32,817 bases of DNA from Lysobacterales bacterium. GTDB taxonomy: Bacteria; Pseudomonadota; Gammaproteobacteria; Xanthomonadales; Rhodanobacteraceae. The position numbers and the translations under genes are program-made. Location of the stretch: NCBI GenBank assembly GCA_015655335.1, contig JAATFF010000156.1, positions 1-32,817 on the forward strand. The letters are read 5' to 3'. Below are positions 24,529 through 32,550 of this stretch, in pieces. The notes beneath the pieces were generated by a model. The model was not told the DNA's origin, did not search any database, and saw only the letters and a program-made list of their open reading frames with translations. The first letter of the stretch is position 1. Each line of letters starts with the position of its first letter.

Positions 24529-24831
24529 CTACCGTTTGTACGGGCGAAATTCGAGCGGAACGGTGTCGCTTTTCGCAGAAGCCGGCGGCTTCGGACCGCA
24601 GGCAGCGCAGGTGCTGCATCCGTCGCTGCAACTGCCTGTCGCCTGTTTGGGTTGCAAGCGGCTACCCAATGCACGCAACCATGCCGCGTGATTAGGTTGG
24701 CTGAAATGAATCGAGGCGGAGGCCAGCCAACGGTTGGTAAGCAACGGCGCCAGCTTACGAAAAGCGTACAACGCGCTGACCACTACGATCAGCCCGATCA
24801 CCATGTACTGAATAAGCAAGCTCGTGCTCAC
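24529..24831 (-). CDS. Small Cys-rich membrane protein coupled to feoB
   Basis: This 100-residue protein has one N-terminal membrane helix (about residues 6-26) and a short cytoplasmic or periplasmic tail holding CSDGCSTCAACG near residue 75, four cysteines that could bind iron or an Fe-S cluster. It starts with GTG inside the feoB stop (GTGA overlap), so it is probably translated with feoB. FeoB-associated Cys-rich membrane proteins (and FeoC) occupy the same position in other feo operons. It resembles them in layout rather than clear sequence. The longer open frame upstream simply reads feoB out of frame. Confidence 0.75.
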   Translation of the reverse strand: MSTSLLIQYMVIGLIVVVSALYAFRKLAPLLTNRWLASASIHFSQPNHAAWLRALGSRLQPKQATGSCSDGCSTCAACGPKPPASAKSDTVPLEFRPYKR

Positions 24832-26669
24832 AGGAACAACCTCGCCACCTGATAAGTGATCAGCGATGCCGCATAGGCTACGCCGAACATGTAGCTGAAG
24901 GAGATCGCCACGTTGCGCCACGAATTCGTTTCGCGGCGGATCACCGCCAGCGTCGACATGCACTGCGGCGCAAACGCAAACCACACCAGCAGCGACAGCG
25001 CCGATGGCAACGAGAAATTGGCAGCCAGCGCATGTGCTAGGCCGCCCGTTTGTGCGTCGCCGCCGACGGCATACACGGTCGCCAGCGCCGCCACCGCCGT
25101 CTCGCGCGCGGCAAAGGCGGGAATCAGCGACAGGCTGATCTGCCAGTTGAAACCCAAGGGCGCAAAAATGTACTGCAAGCCGCGCCCGAGATAACCGGCA
25201 ATGCTGTAGTCGATAGCCGGCCCGACGGCGCCCGCCGGTGGCGACGGAAAGGTGGAGATGAACCACATCAGCACCGTCAACGCCAGAATCACACCGGTCA
25301 AGCGCTTCAGGAAGATCGCGCTGCGCTCATACAAACCGATGACCACATCGCGCGGTTGCGGCACGCGATACGAGGGCAACTCCATCAACAATGCATGCTC
25401 GCTTCGATCGCGCCGCATGTGCTTGATCACCCAACCCACCAGCATCGCGCCGAGGATGCCGGCGATATACAGCGCAAACAGCACCAAACCTTGCAAGTTG
25501 AAGATGCCTAACACGCGATGCATGGGAATGAACGCGCCGATCAGCAACGCATAGACCGGCAAGCGTGCCGAACACGTCATCAACGGCGCGACAAGAATGG
25601 TGGTAAGGCGATCGCGCGGATCCTGGATGCTACGCGTACCCATGATGCCGGGGATGGCACAGGCAAAGCTCGACAACAGCGGAATGAAGGAACGACCGGT
25701 AAGCCCCACCGACAGCATCATGCGATCGAGCAGGAACGCGGCACGCGGCAGGTAACCCGACTCTTCAAGCGTGAGGATGAAAAAGAACAGCACCAGGATT
25801 TCCGGCAGAAATCCGAGCACGGTGCCCAGGCCGGTGCAGACGCCATCCCTGATCAACCCTTGCAGCGGACCTTCCGGCAGCCAGACGGCGAGATGCGCGC
25901 CGAGCCAGGTGAAGCCATCGCCAATGGCATCGGTCATCGGCTTGCCGATTGAGTACACCGCCTGGAATACCAGGAACATCACCACGGACAGAATGAGCAG
26001 CCCAAACACGGGATGCAGCGCCCAGCGGTCGAGCGCGTCGTCCAGCGCTGCGGTAGCGCGCGGCATGTGCACCGTGGCGTCGAGCAATTCGCGCACCTGG
26101 ACATGCAAGCCTGCGCGGCTGGCCGCATCGTCGGCCTCTGCAGGCGCGGCGTCCGGCACTTCGCCATCCACACGCTCGATCAACGCGCGTGCGCCGCCGC
26201 GTTTCACCGCGATGGTTTCCACTACCGGCAAACCCAGGCGTCGTTGCAATTCGGGTACATCGATATGGATGCCGCGACGGCGCGCGGTATCCATCATGTT
26301 CAACGCCAGCACCACCGGGCGACCAAGGCGTTTCACTTCCAGCACGAAACGCAGATGCAAGCGCAAGTTGGTGGCGTCGGCCACGCATACGATCAGATCC
26401 GGCGCCGCCTCACCGGGATAATTGCCTTCCAGCACGTCGCGGGTGATCTGCTCGTCGGGGCTCGCTGCATCGAAGCTGTAAGTACCGGGAAGATCCAGAA
26501 TCTGCAGCACGCGACCGGAGGGCGCGGTGAACCGCCCTTCCTTGCGCTCCACCGTCACGCCAGCGTAGTTGGCTACCTTCTGGCGGCCGCCAGTGAGCTG
26601 GTTGAACAAGGCGGTCTTGCCGCAATTGGGATTGCCGACCAGGGCAATGCGTAACGTGCCGGTGCTCAT
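24828..26669 (-). CDS. feoB: Ferrous iron transporter FeoB
   Basis: This 613-residue inner-membrane Fe(II) uptake protein has an N-terminal G-domain with GNPNCGKTALFN (G1), YAGVTVERK (G2), DLPGTYSF (G3) and NMMD (G4). The following membrane domain has about eight helices and two Gate regions. The first Gate carries the conserved Cys in SSFACAIPGIMGTR and the second carries FAARETAVA. It is at the short end for FeoB; E. coli FeoB is 773 residues. ATGA overlap with feoA indicates coupled expression. Confidence 0.95.
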   Translation of the reverse strand: MSTGTLRIALVGNPNCGKTALFNQLTGGRQKVANYAGVTVERKEGRFTAPSGRVLQILDLPGTYSFDAASPDEQITRDVLEGNYPGEAAPDLIVCVADATNLRLHLRFVLEVKRLGRPVVLALNMMDTARRRGIHIDVPELQRRLGLPVVETIAVKRGGARALIERVDGEVPDAAPAEADDAASRAGLHVQVRELLDATVHMPRATAALDDALDRWALHPVFGLLILSVVMFLVFQAVYSIGKPMTDAIGDGFTWLGAHLAVWLPEGPLQGLIRDGVCTGLGTVLGFLPEILVLFFFILTLEESGYLPRAAFLLDRMMLSVGLTGRSFIPLLSSFACAIPGIMGTRSIQDPRDRLTTILVAPLMTCSARLPVYALLIGAFIPMHRVLGIFNLQGLVLFALYIAGILGAMLVGWVIKHMRRDRSEHALLMELPSYRVPQPRDVVIGLYERSAIFLKRLTGVILALTVLMWFISTFPSPPAGAVGPAIDYSIAGYLGRGLQYIFAPLGFNWQISLSLIPAFAARETAVAALATVYAVGGDAQTGGLAHALAANFSLPSALSLLVWFAFAPQCMSTLAVIRRETNSWRNVAISFSYMFGVAYAASLITYQVARLFL

Positions 26670-26914
26670 GCGGCCTGCTCCAGCACGCGTACGGTCACGC
26701 GCGCGGCTTCAGAGCGGCGCAAAGCGAAGCGTGTCGAGCCAATCTGGATCAACACGGGATCGGCACCGATCGGCCCGCGCGCCACCAGCCGTACCCGCTC
26801 GCCCTCGACAAAACCCAGGTCGCGCAGGCGTTGCGCGATCGGGTCATGGGGCTGGGTATCTTCAACTCGTTCAACCACGGCAGAGGCACCTTTCGGCAGG
26901 TCGGACAGGCGCAC
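26666..26914 (-). CDS. feoA: Ferrous iron transport protein FeoA
   Basis: This 82-residue cytoplasmic SH3-fold protein is needed for FeoB function. The sequence fits the family: LSDLPKGASAVVERV at the N-terminus, then QRLRDLGFVEGERV and the closing FALRRSEAARVTV. It begins with GTG at 26914 and has a weak Shine-Dalgarno. A Fur-box-like site lies directly upstream. Confidence 0.92.
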   Translation of the reverse strand: MRLSDLPKGASAVVERVEDTQPHDPIAQRLRDLGFVEGERVRLVARGPIGADPVLIQIGSTRFALRRSEAARVTVRVLEQAA

Positions 26915-26931
26915 GGTTGGTTACGCTTCTA

Positions 26932-26953
26932 AATAAGAATGGTTCGCATTGTA
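26932..26953 (-). promoter_or_regulatory. Fur-box-like site overlapping the feo promoter
   Basis: The 19 bases 26932-26950, read on the minus strand as AATGCGAACCATTCTTATT, closely match the Fur-box form AATGAGAATnATTCTCATT. A TACAAT (minus strand, 26953-26948) that could be the -10 box overlaps it. It is 17 bases before the feoA start. Iron-bound Fur would block transcription from here. Confidence 0.7.
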
Positions 26954-27039
26954 GCCTCTTTTCGCATCCCGTACAGCCAAACCGTCATCTTTCACGAGCA
27001 ATGGTTAAGATGCCTGCGATTTGCCCTCAGGACCGCCCC

Positions 27040-27834
27040 ATGCCCAGCGCCGTACAAATCGCCGACCACGCCGGCATCCGCGAACTCCGCCTTAACCGGC
27101 CGAAGGTCCATAACGCCTTCGACAACCAGCTGATCGCCGACCTCACTGTCGCCCTGCAAGACGCCGCCCGCGACCCCGCCGTGCGCGTGGTGGTGCTGAC
27201 CGGCGTCGGCGCCAGCTTCTCTGCCGGGGCGGATTTGAACTGGATGCGCGATATGGCCAAAGCCAGCGAGGCTGAAAACCGGGACGACTCCCTGCGCCTT
27301 GCCACCTTGATGCGCACCCTGCAGTTCCTGCCCAAGCCCACCATCGCTCGCGTCAACGGCGCGGCTTATGGCGGCGGCGTGGGTCTGATCGCCTGTTGCG
27401 ACATCGCCATCGGTGTCGATACCGCGAAATTCGGTTTGACCGAAGTAAAGCTGGGATTGGTGCCAGCAGTGATCTCGCCCTACGTGATCGCAGCTATCGG
27501 CTTGCGTCACGCACGGCGGCTGTTCCTCACCGGCGAAATCTTCGATGCCGACATGGCCGAGCAGATCGGCTTGCTGCATCAGGCCGTGCCCGCGGAATAT
27601 CTGGATGACACGGTGCACGAGATGCTCAAGCTGCTCGCCAAAGCCGGCCCCGCCGCACAGCATGAAGCGAAACAGTTGGCCTTCGGCATGCACGGCCTCA
27701 CGGAAGAAGCCGCCACCCGCATCGATCAAGACAACGCCGCCCTGATCGCACGATTGCGCGTATCCAAGGAAGGCCAAGAAGGACTCAGCGCTTTCCTAGA
27801 TAAGCGCGCCGCGGATTGGTGCGCCAACAACTAG
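27040..27834 (+). CDS. liuC: Methylglutaconyl-CoA hydratase (enoyl-CoA hydratase family)
   Basis: This 264-residue crotonase-fold enzyme would hydrate 3-methylglutaconyl-CoA to HMG-CoA. The oxyanion-hole segments are SAGADLNWM and GAAYGGGVGLIACCDIAI, and FGLTEVKLGLVPAVISPYV carries the catalytic-type Glu. The placement beside liuD and liuE favours LiuC over a general enoyl-CoA hydratase. The start at ATG 27040 has AGGA 7 bases upstream. In-frame ATGs at 27001 and 27010 would add a short leader without a good ribosome binding site. The gene is divergent from feoA. Confidence 0.9.
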   Translation: MPSAVQIADHAGIRELRLNRPKVHNAFDNQLIADLTVALQDAARDPAVRVVVLTGVGASFSAGADLNWMRDMAKASEAENRDDSLRLATLMRTLQFLPKPTIARVNGAAYGGGVGLIACCDIAIGVDTAKFGLTEVKLGLVPAVISPYVIAAIGLRHARRLFLTGEIFDADMAEQIGLLHQAVPAEYLDDTVHEMLKLLAKAGPAAQHEAKQLAFGMHGLTEEAATRIDQDNAALIARLRVSKEGQEGLSAFLDKRAADWCANN

Positions 27835-27846
27835 GACTTCATCGCC

Positions 27847-28365
27847 ATGACCAAACCCATCATCAACATCACCGACGTCGTCATTCGGACCGCCGACCCG
27901 ACACGGCAACCTCGCGGCGACAACGCGCAGCATTACGACCTTCGTTCGGGTGAGATCGGCAGCCGAATCGGTGCGCGCAAACTTGGCTACAACCTCACCG
28001 TTGTCGCACCCGGTAAACGCAAATGTCCGTTTCACAGCCATCGCGTCGAAGAGGAAATGTTCTTCATCCTCGAAGGTAGCGGCGAATTGCGCTACGGCGA
28101 CGCGCGTTACCCGATCTGCACCGGTGACGTCATCGCCTGCCCACCCGGTGGCCCGGAAACAGCACATCAGATCATCAATACCGGCGACGTCGAACTTCGT
28201 TACCTTGCTGTCAGCAATCGGTCGGAAGCGGAGATTTGCGAATACCCGGATTCCGGTAAGTACTTGGCGTTTGCGCCCGGCGGCACCTCCGATGGAAGTT
28301 TGCCGAAGCAAGTCCGTGTCATAGGTAGACCGGGTGAATCGCTGGATTACTGGGACGGCGAATAA
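27847..28365 (+). CDS. Cupin-domain protein (COG3837-like)
   Basis: This 172-residue single-domain cupin has motif 1 PFHSHRVEEEMFFILEGSG (metal ligands His63, His65 and a Glu at 68-70) and motif 2 GDVIACPPGGPETAHQIIN with the second His. Such proteins bind a metal and may be enzymes or sensors; no substrate is known. It lies 12 bases after liuC and before liuD, so it is probably co-transcribed with the leucine genes. The C-terminal half contains no second cupin. Confidence 0.85.
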   Translation: MTKPIINITDVVIRTADPTRQPRGDNAQHYDLRSGEIGSRIGARKLGYNLTVVAPGKRKCPFHSHRVEEEMFFILEGSGELRYGDARYPICTGDVIACPPGGPETAHQIINTGDVELRYLAVSNRSEAEICEYPDSGKYLAFAPGGTSDGSLPKQVRVIGRPGESLDYWDGE

Positions 28366-28468
28366 GGAGCAACATGCACAACCATGCTGCGCCGCGCATC
28401 GGCTAATACGCGCAAATCTGTTAGTTTTAATCGTTTTGTAATCCCCGCAACGCACGCAAGGATCCCGC

Positions 28469-30466
28469 ATGTTCAAGCGCGTACTGATTGCCAACCGCGG
28501 CGAGATCGCCTGCCGCGTGATCCGCACCTGCCGGCGCTTGGGCATCCACACCATTGCGGTGTATTCGGAAGCGGATCGGGATGCCCAGCACGTGCGTCTG
28601 GCGGATGAGGCATGGCCGATCGGTGGTCCACGTCCGGCCGATTCGTATTTGCGTGGCGATGCGATTCTGGATGTCACAAGAACGTCCGGTGCGCAGGCGA
28701 TTCATCCCGGTTACGGTTTTCTTTCCGAGAACACGGGTTTTGCACGCGCATGCAGCGATGCCGGCATCGTCTTTATCGGCCCACGACCGGAAAGTATCGA
28801 CGCGATGGGATCGAAAGCCGCGGCCAAGGCGCTGATGGAGCATCACGAGGTGCCATTGGTGCCGGGTTATCACGGTGACAATCAGGACGCCGCTTATCTG
28901 GCCGATCAAGCGCGCAAGACTGGTTTTCCGCTGATGATCAAGGCAGCGGCGGGCGGCGGCGGCAAGGGTATGCGCATCGTGCGCGTCGAAAAAGAATTCG
29001 CCGATGCGCTGGCGTCGGCGCAGCGCGAGGCAGCCAGTTCGTTCGGTGATACGCGCGTCATCCTTGAGCGTTACGTCGAACATCCGCGCCATATCGAGTT
29101 TCAGGTTTTTGGCGATACGCACGGTAACGTCATCCATCTAAACGAACGCGAGTGCTCGGCGCAGCGGCGTTATCAGAAGGTGTTGGAAGAAACGCCCTCG
29201 CCTTTTCTTACACCGGAGCGCCGCAAGGCCATGGGTGAAGCGGCGGTGGCAGCTGCCAAAGCGGTGAATTATGTGGGCGCGGGCACGGTGGAATTTATCG
29301 TGGGGCAGGACGGCACGTTCTTCTTCATGGAAATGAACACGCGCCTGCAGGTCGAACACCCTGTTACCGAGGAAACGCTCGGCCTCGATCTTGTCGAATG
29401 GCAGCTGCGCATTGCCAGCGGCGAAGCGCTACCGCTAAAGCAAGAGCTAGTCCATGCACGCGGACATGCGATCGAAGTGCGGCTGTACGCAGAGGATCCG
29501 GATCAGAACTTTCTGCCGGGCTCCGGTAAGTTGCGTACGCTGAGGTTACCTGCACCGTCGCGTCATGTGCGTTTGGATGGCGGCGTCGTCGAAGGCGATA
29601 CCGTAACAATTTTCTACGATCCGATGATCGCTAAATTAATCGTTTATGACACCGACCGTACGCAGGCATTGCAGCGGTTGCGCGAAGCATTGGCCGAATG
29701 CGACATCGTAGGGCCGAAATCCAATATCGCTTTTCTTGAACGGCTCGTGCGTCATCCCGTGGTAGTCGAAGGCCGCATCGACACCGGTTACCTGGATCGT
29801 CATCTTGACGAATTTCTTACCGGGGATGTTGCACCCTCGGACCATGTGCTGTTTGCGGCCGCCACGGCGGCATTGCTTCATGACGAATGCGCGGTCGCTG
29901 CCGGTGCATTACATGGCAACGATCCCTACTCGCCCTGGTCGCGTGCCGATGCCTGGCGTATCGGTCATGCAGGCAAGCGCATCGTGGCTCTTTCGATACG
30001 CGAGCAGCGTTATGAAATCGAAGCCCATGGTCACGATGGTCATTACCAGTTGCAACATGGTGAAGCGCATGGCGATGTCCAAGGCGTACGGCATCAGGAC
30101 GGCATCCTTAGCGCCCGCTTCGATGGCCAGGGTGTTCGCCTTCCGGTTTACGCCGATGCGCAACGGGTTTCCCTGCACGATGCCGATGGCCAGCGTTACT
30201 CCTTTACCCGCGCTGCGGCGTTCGCCTGGGAATCCAAGCAAGGCCAGGGCGGCAACCAGATCATCGCGCCCATGCCCGGCCGCATTGTGCTGGTGAAAGC
30301 CAACGCCGGCGATCACGTCGAGGAAGGCCAGGAGCTGCTGGTGATGGAAGCGATGAAAATGGAGCTGGCCTTGAAGGCGCCGCGTTCTGGCACTATTGAG
30401 AACATAAGCGCAACGCAGGGCGAGTTTGTAGAAGCCGACGCCGTGCTCGTTCGTTTTACGTCATGA
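28469..30466 (+). CDS. liuD: Methylcrotonyl-CoA carboxylase, biotin-containing (alpha) subunit
   Basis: This 665-residue subunit carboxylates its own biotin using ATP and bicarbonate. Domains in order: biotin carboxylase N-terminus (MFKRVLIANRGEIACRV), ATP-grasp with the glycine loop AAAGGGGKGMRIV and EMNTRLQVEHPVTE, biotin carboxylase C-terminus (RLYAEDP), a linker domain (about 490-590), and the biotinyl domain with the acceptor Lys630 in EAMKMELAL. It functions with liuB although liuB is about 5.4 kb away. AAGGA precedes ATG 28469. The length matches LiuD/MccA. Confidence 0.95.
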   Translation: MFKRVLIANRGEIACRVIRTCRRLGIHTIAVYSEADRDAQHVRLADEAWPIGGPRPADSYLRGDAILDVTRTSGAQAIHPGYGFLSENTGFARACSDAGIVFIGPRPESIDAMGSKAAAKALMEHHEVPLVPGYHGDNQDAAYLADQARKTGFPLMIKAAAGGGGKGMRIVRVEKEFADALASAQREAASSFGDTRVILERYVEHPRHIEFQVFGDTHGNVIHLNERECSAQRRYQKVLEETPSPFLTPERRKAMGEAAVAAAKAVNYVGAGTVEFIVGQDGTFFFMEMNTRLQVEHPVTEETLGLDLVEWQLRIASGEALPLKQELVHARGHAIEVRLYAEDPDQNFLPGSGKLRTLRLPAPSRHVRLDGGVVEGDTVTIFYDPMIAKLIVYDTDRTQALQRLREALAECDIVGPKSNIAFLERLVRHPVVVEGRIDTGYLDRHLDEFLTGDVAPSDHVLFAAATAALLHDECAVAAGALHGNDPYSPWSRADAWRIGHAGKRIVALSIREQRYEIEAHGHDGHYQLQHGEAHGDVQGVRHQDGILSARFDGQGVRLPVYADAQRVSLHDADGQRYSFTRAAAFAWESKQGQGGNQIIAPMPGRIVLVKANAGDHVEEGQELLVMEAMKMELALKAPRSGTIENISATQGEFVEADAVLVRFTS

Positions 30467-30493
30467 ACAGTCGTCCGGTTGCAGGAGCTTCGC

Positions 30494-31390
30494 ATGAACG
30501 CCTCTGAAGTCCGCATCGTCGAAGTCGGCGCCCGCGACGGGTTGCAGAACGAAAAGACGTTGCTGCCGCCAGACGTAAAAATTGCGTTGATCGATCGGCT
30601 TTCCTCCACCGGACTGAAAACCATCGAAGCCACCAGTTTCGTCAGTCCTCGCTGGGTGCCGCAGCTGGCCGATGCAGACGAAGTGTTTCGCAACATCCGC
30701 AAGGTGCCGGGCGTGAGCTATCCCGTGCTGGTGCCGAACGAGCAAGGTTATCGACACGCACGTACCGCAGGCGCTGCGGAAGTCTCGGTATTCACTGCTG
30801 CATCCGAAGCGTTCAATCGTACGAACATCAATGCCTCGATCGCCGATTCCCTGGTGCGTTTCCAGCCGATCCTGGAGAGCGCCAAGCGCGACGGCGTGAA
30901 GGTACGCGGTTACGTTTCCACCGTCCTTGGTTGCCCGTACCAGGGCGACGTGCCGGTGGCTGACGTGGTTAGCGTGGCCAAACGCCTGCACGAGATGGGT
31001 TGCTACGAAATTTCCCTGGGCGACACCATCGGCGTGGGCACGCCCGCCAAAGCACGCGCCATGTTGCACGCGGTCGCGCAGGAAGTGCCGATGCATGCCT
31101 TGGCCGTGCATTTCCACGACACCTACGGCCAGGCGCTAGCCAATATTCTCACCTGCCTCGAAGAAGGGGTACGCGTGGTCGACAGCGCCGTGTCCGGCAC
31201 CGGCGGCTGCCCTTACGCGAAAGGCGCAACGGGCAACGTTGCCAGCGAGGATGTGGTCTACATGCTGCACGGCATGGGCATGCAGACCGGCGTGAATCTG
31301 GACCTGCTGGTGGCGACCGGTGCGTGGCTCGCCGCACAGCTCAACAAACCGACGGCCAGTCGGGTGACGCAAGCGCGCACGTCGGCCTGA
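30494..31390 (+). CDS. liuE: Hydroxymethylglutaryl-CoA lyase
   Basis: This 298-residue TIM-barrel enzyme splits HMG-CoA into acetyl-CoA and acetoacetate, the last liu step. The N-terminal VGARDGLQNE carries the substrate-binding Arg14 and the metal-binding Asp15. HFHDTYGQALAN provides the metal His residues, and the signature SAVSGTGGCPYAKG the active-site Cys. ATG 30494 with AGGAG 6 bases upstream is preferred to the TTG 30479. It follows liuD by 27 bases and is likely in the same transcript. Confidence 0.95.
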   Translation: MNASEVRIVEVGARDGLQNEKTLLPPDVKIALIDRLSSTGLKTIEATSFVSPRWVPQLADADEVFRNIRKVPGVSYPVLVPNEQGYRHARTAGAAEVSVFTAASEAFNRTNINASIADSLVRFQPILESAKRDGVKVRGYVSTVLGCPYQGDVPVADVVSVAKRLHEMGCYEISLGDTIGVGTPAKARAMLHAVAQEVPMHALAVHFHDTYGQALANILTCLEEGVRVVDSAVSGTGGCPYAKGATGNVASEDVVYMLHGMGMQTGVNLDLLVATGAWLAAQLNKPTASRVTQARTSA

Positions 31391-31458
31391 CTATCGGCAC
31401 GCTTTGCCTTGCCGCGCCGGCCGATTACGCTGGAGACTCCCCCGCTGAGCTTGTCTCC

Positions 31459-31944
31459 ATGTCCGACTTTTCCATCCGCCCTATCGAACCGCGCGACAAC
31501 GCCGCCGTCGCGGCCATCATCCGTACCGTGATGCCTGAATTCGGTGCCGATGGCCCGGGCTTCGCCATCCACGACAGCGAAGTCGATGACATGCACGCGT
31601 CGTACGCACGACTGCGCAGCGTCTATTTCGTGGTGGAACGCGATGGCACCGTCATCGGTGGTGGCGGCGTGGCAGCGTTGGAAGGTGGTGCCGCAGACGT
31701 CTGCGAACTGCGCAAGATGTACTTTCTGCCCGAAGCACGCGGTATCGGCGCCGGCGCAAGCATGATGCAGCGCTGCCTGGATGCGGCGCGCAGCTTCGGG
31801 TTCAAGCGCTGCTACCTTGAGACGCTTACCGGCATGGATGCCGCGCAGATGCTGTACCGCAAACATGGATTCGTGCCGCTGGACGCACCCATGGGCGGCA
31901 CGGGGCATTTCAGCTGCAACCGTTTCTTTATCCGCGATCTATAG
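31459..31944 (+). CDS. GNAT family N-acetyltransferase
   Basis: This 161-residue acetyl-CoA-dependent acyltransferase has an N-terminal FSIRPIEPRDNAAVAAIIR typical of GNATs, the strand ELRKMYFLPEARGIGAG with the acetyl-CoA pyrophosphate loop, and GFKRCYLETL. The substrate is unknown. Immediately before the ATG, GGAGAC (31432-31437) can pair with GTCTCC (31453-31458), which would place the start codon at the foot of a small hairpin. No good Shine-Dalgarno is seen closer. It lies 68 bases after liuE. Confidence 0.87.
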   Translation: MSDFSIRPIEPRDNAAVAAIIRTVMPEFGADGPGFAIHDSEVDDMHASYARLRSVYFVVERDGTVIGGGGVAALEGGAADVCELRKMYFLPEARGIGAGASMMQRCLDAARSFGFKRCYLETLTGMDAAQMLYRKHGFVPLDAPMGGTGHFSCNRFFIRDL

Positions 31945-31956
31945 CGAGGGTGTGCC

Positions 31957-32550
31957 ATGGCCAGCCACGATCCACGCATCGATGCCTATATCGCGAAATC
32001 TGCCGACTTCGCCCAACCCATCCTTGAACATATCCGTGCCGTCGTGCATGCAACATGTCCTGAGGTGGAAGAAAGCCTGAAGTGGGGGTTTCCGCACTTC
32101 GGCTACAGGGGCGCGATGATGTGTTCCATGGCTGCGTTCAAGCAGCACTGCAGCTTCGGCTTCTGGCAGCGCAAAGAGGTCGTAGGTGCGGTGGTGGAAG
32201 AAGGTATGGGTGCGTTCGGCAAAATCACCACGATCAAGGATCTGCCGAGCAAAAAGGAAATGGTTGGCTACATACACAAGGCCATGGCTCTGAACGACGC
32301 TGGCGTCAAAAAGAAACGCCCGCCCACCACACCTAAGCCAGCGCCAAAGCTACCTCCCGATTTTTCCGCACTGCTGAAAAAGCACGCCGCGTCACGCACG
32401 ACCTACGAAGGATTCAGCCCCAGTGCGCAACGCGAATACGTAGACTGGATCGCTGAAGCCAAGACGGATGCCACTCGGCAAAAACGCATCGCCACGGCAT
32501 TGGAATGGTTGGCCGAAGGCAAGCCACGCAACTGGAAATACATGAAATGA
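31957..32550 (+). CDS. DUF1801 / YdeI-OmpD-associated family protein
   Basis: This 197-residue cytoplasmic protein starts with a DUF1801-type domain (ESLKWGFPHFGYRGAMMCSM, about residues 40-60) and, after a Lys/Pro-rich linker (about 108-130), ends with a YdeI/OmpD-associated segment (YEGFSPSAQREYVDWIAEAK, then RIATALEWLAEGKPRNWKY). Family members are widespread, but their function is unclear. It follows the GNAT gene by 12 bases and overlaps the next gene by ATGA, so the three are probably one transcription unit. Confidence 0.85.
   Translation: MASHDPRIDAYIAKSADFAQPILEHIRAVVHATCPEVEESLKWGFPHFGYRGAMMCSMAAFKQHCSFGFWQRKEVVGAVVEEGMGAFGKITTIKDLPSKKEMVGYIHKAMALNDAGVKKKRPPTTPKPAPKLPPDFSALLKKHAASRTTYEGFSPSAQREYVDWIAEAKTDATRQKRIATALEWLAEGKPRNWKYMK

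Noticed and set aside
24832-25266. Upstream extension of the small Cys-rich membrane protein
   Set aside because: It reads the feoB gene out of frame; the membrane helix begins just after the GTG at 24831.
25771-26421. Plus-strand open frames opposite feoB
   Set aside because: Ser/Arg/Thr-rich shadow translations of a strong gene on the other strand; no domain seen.
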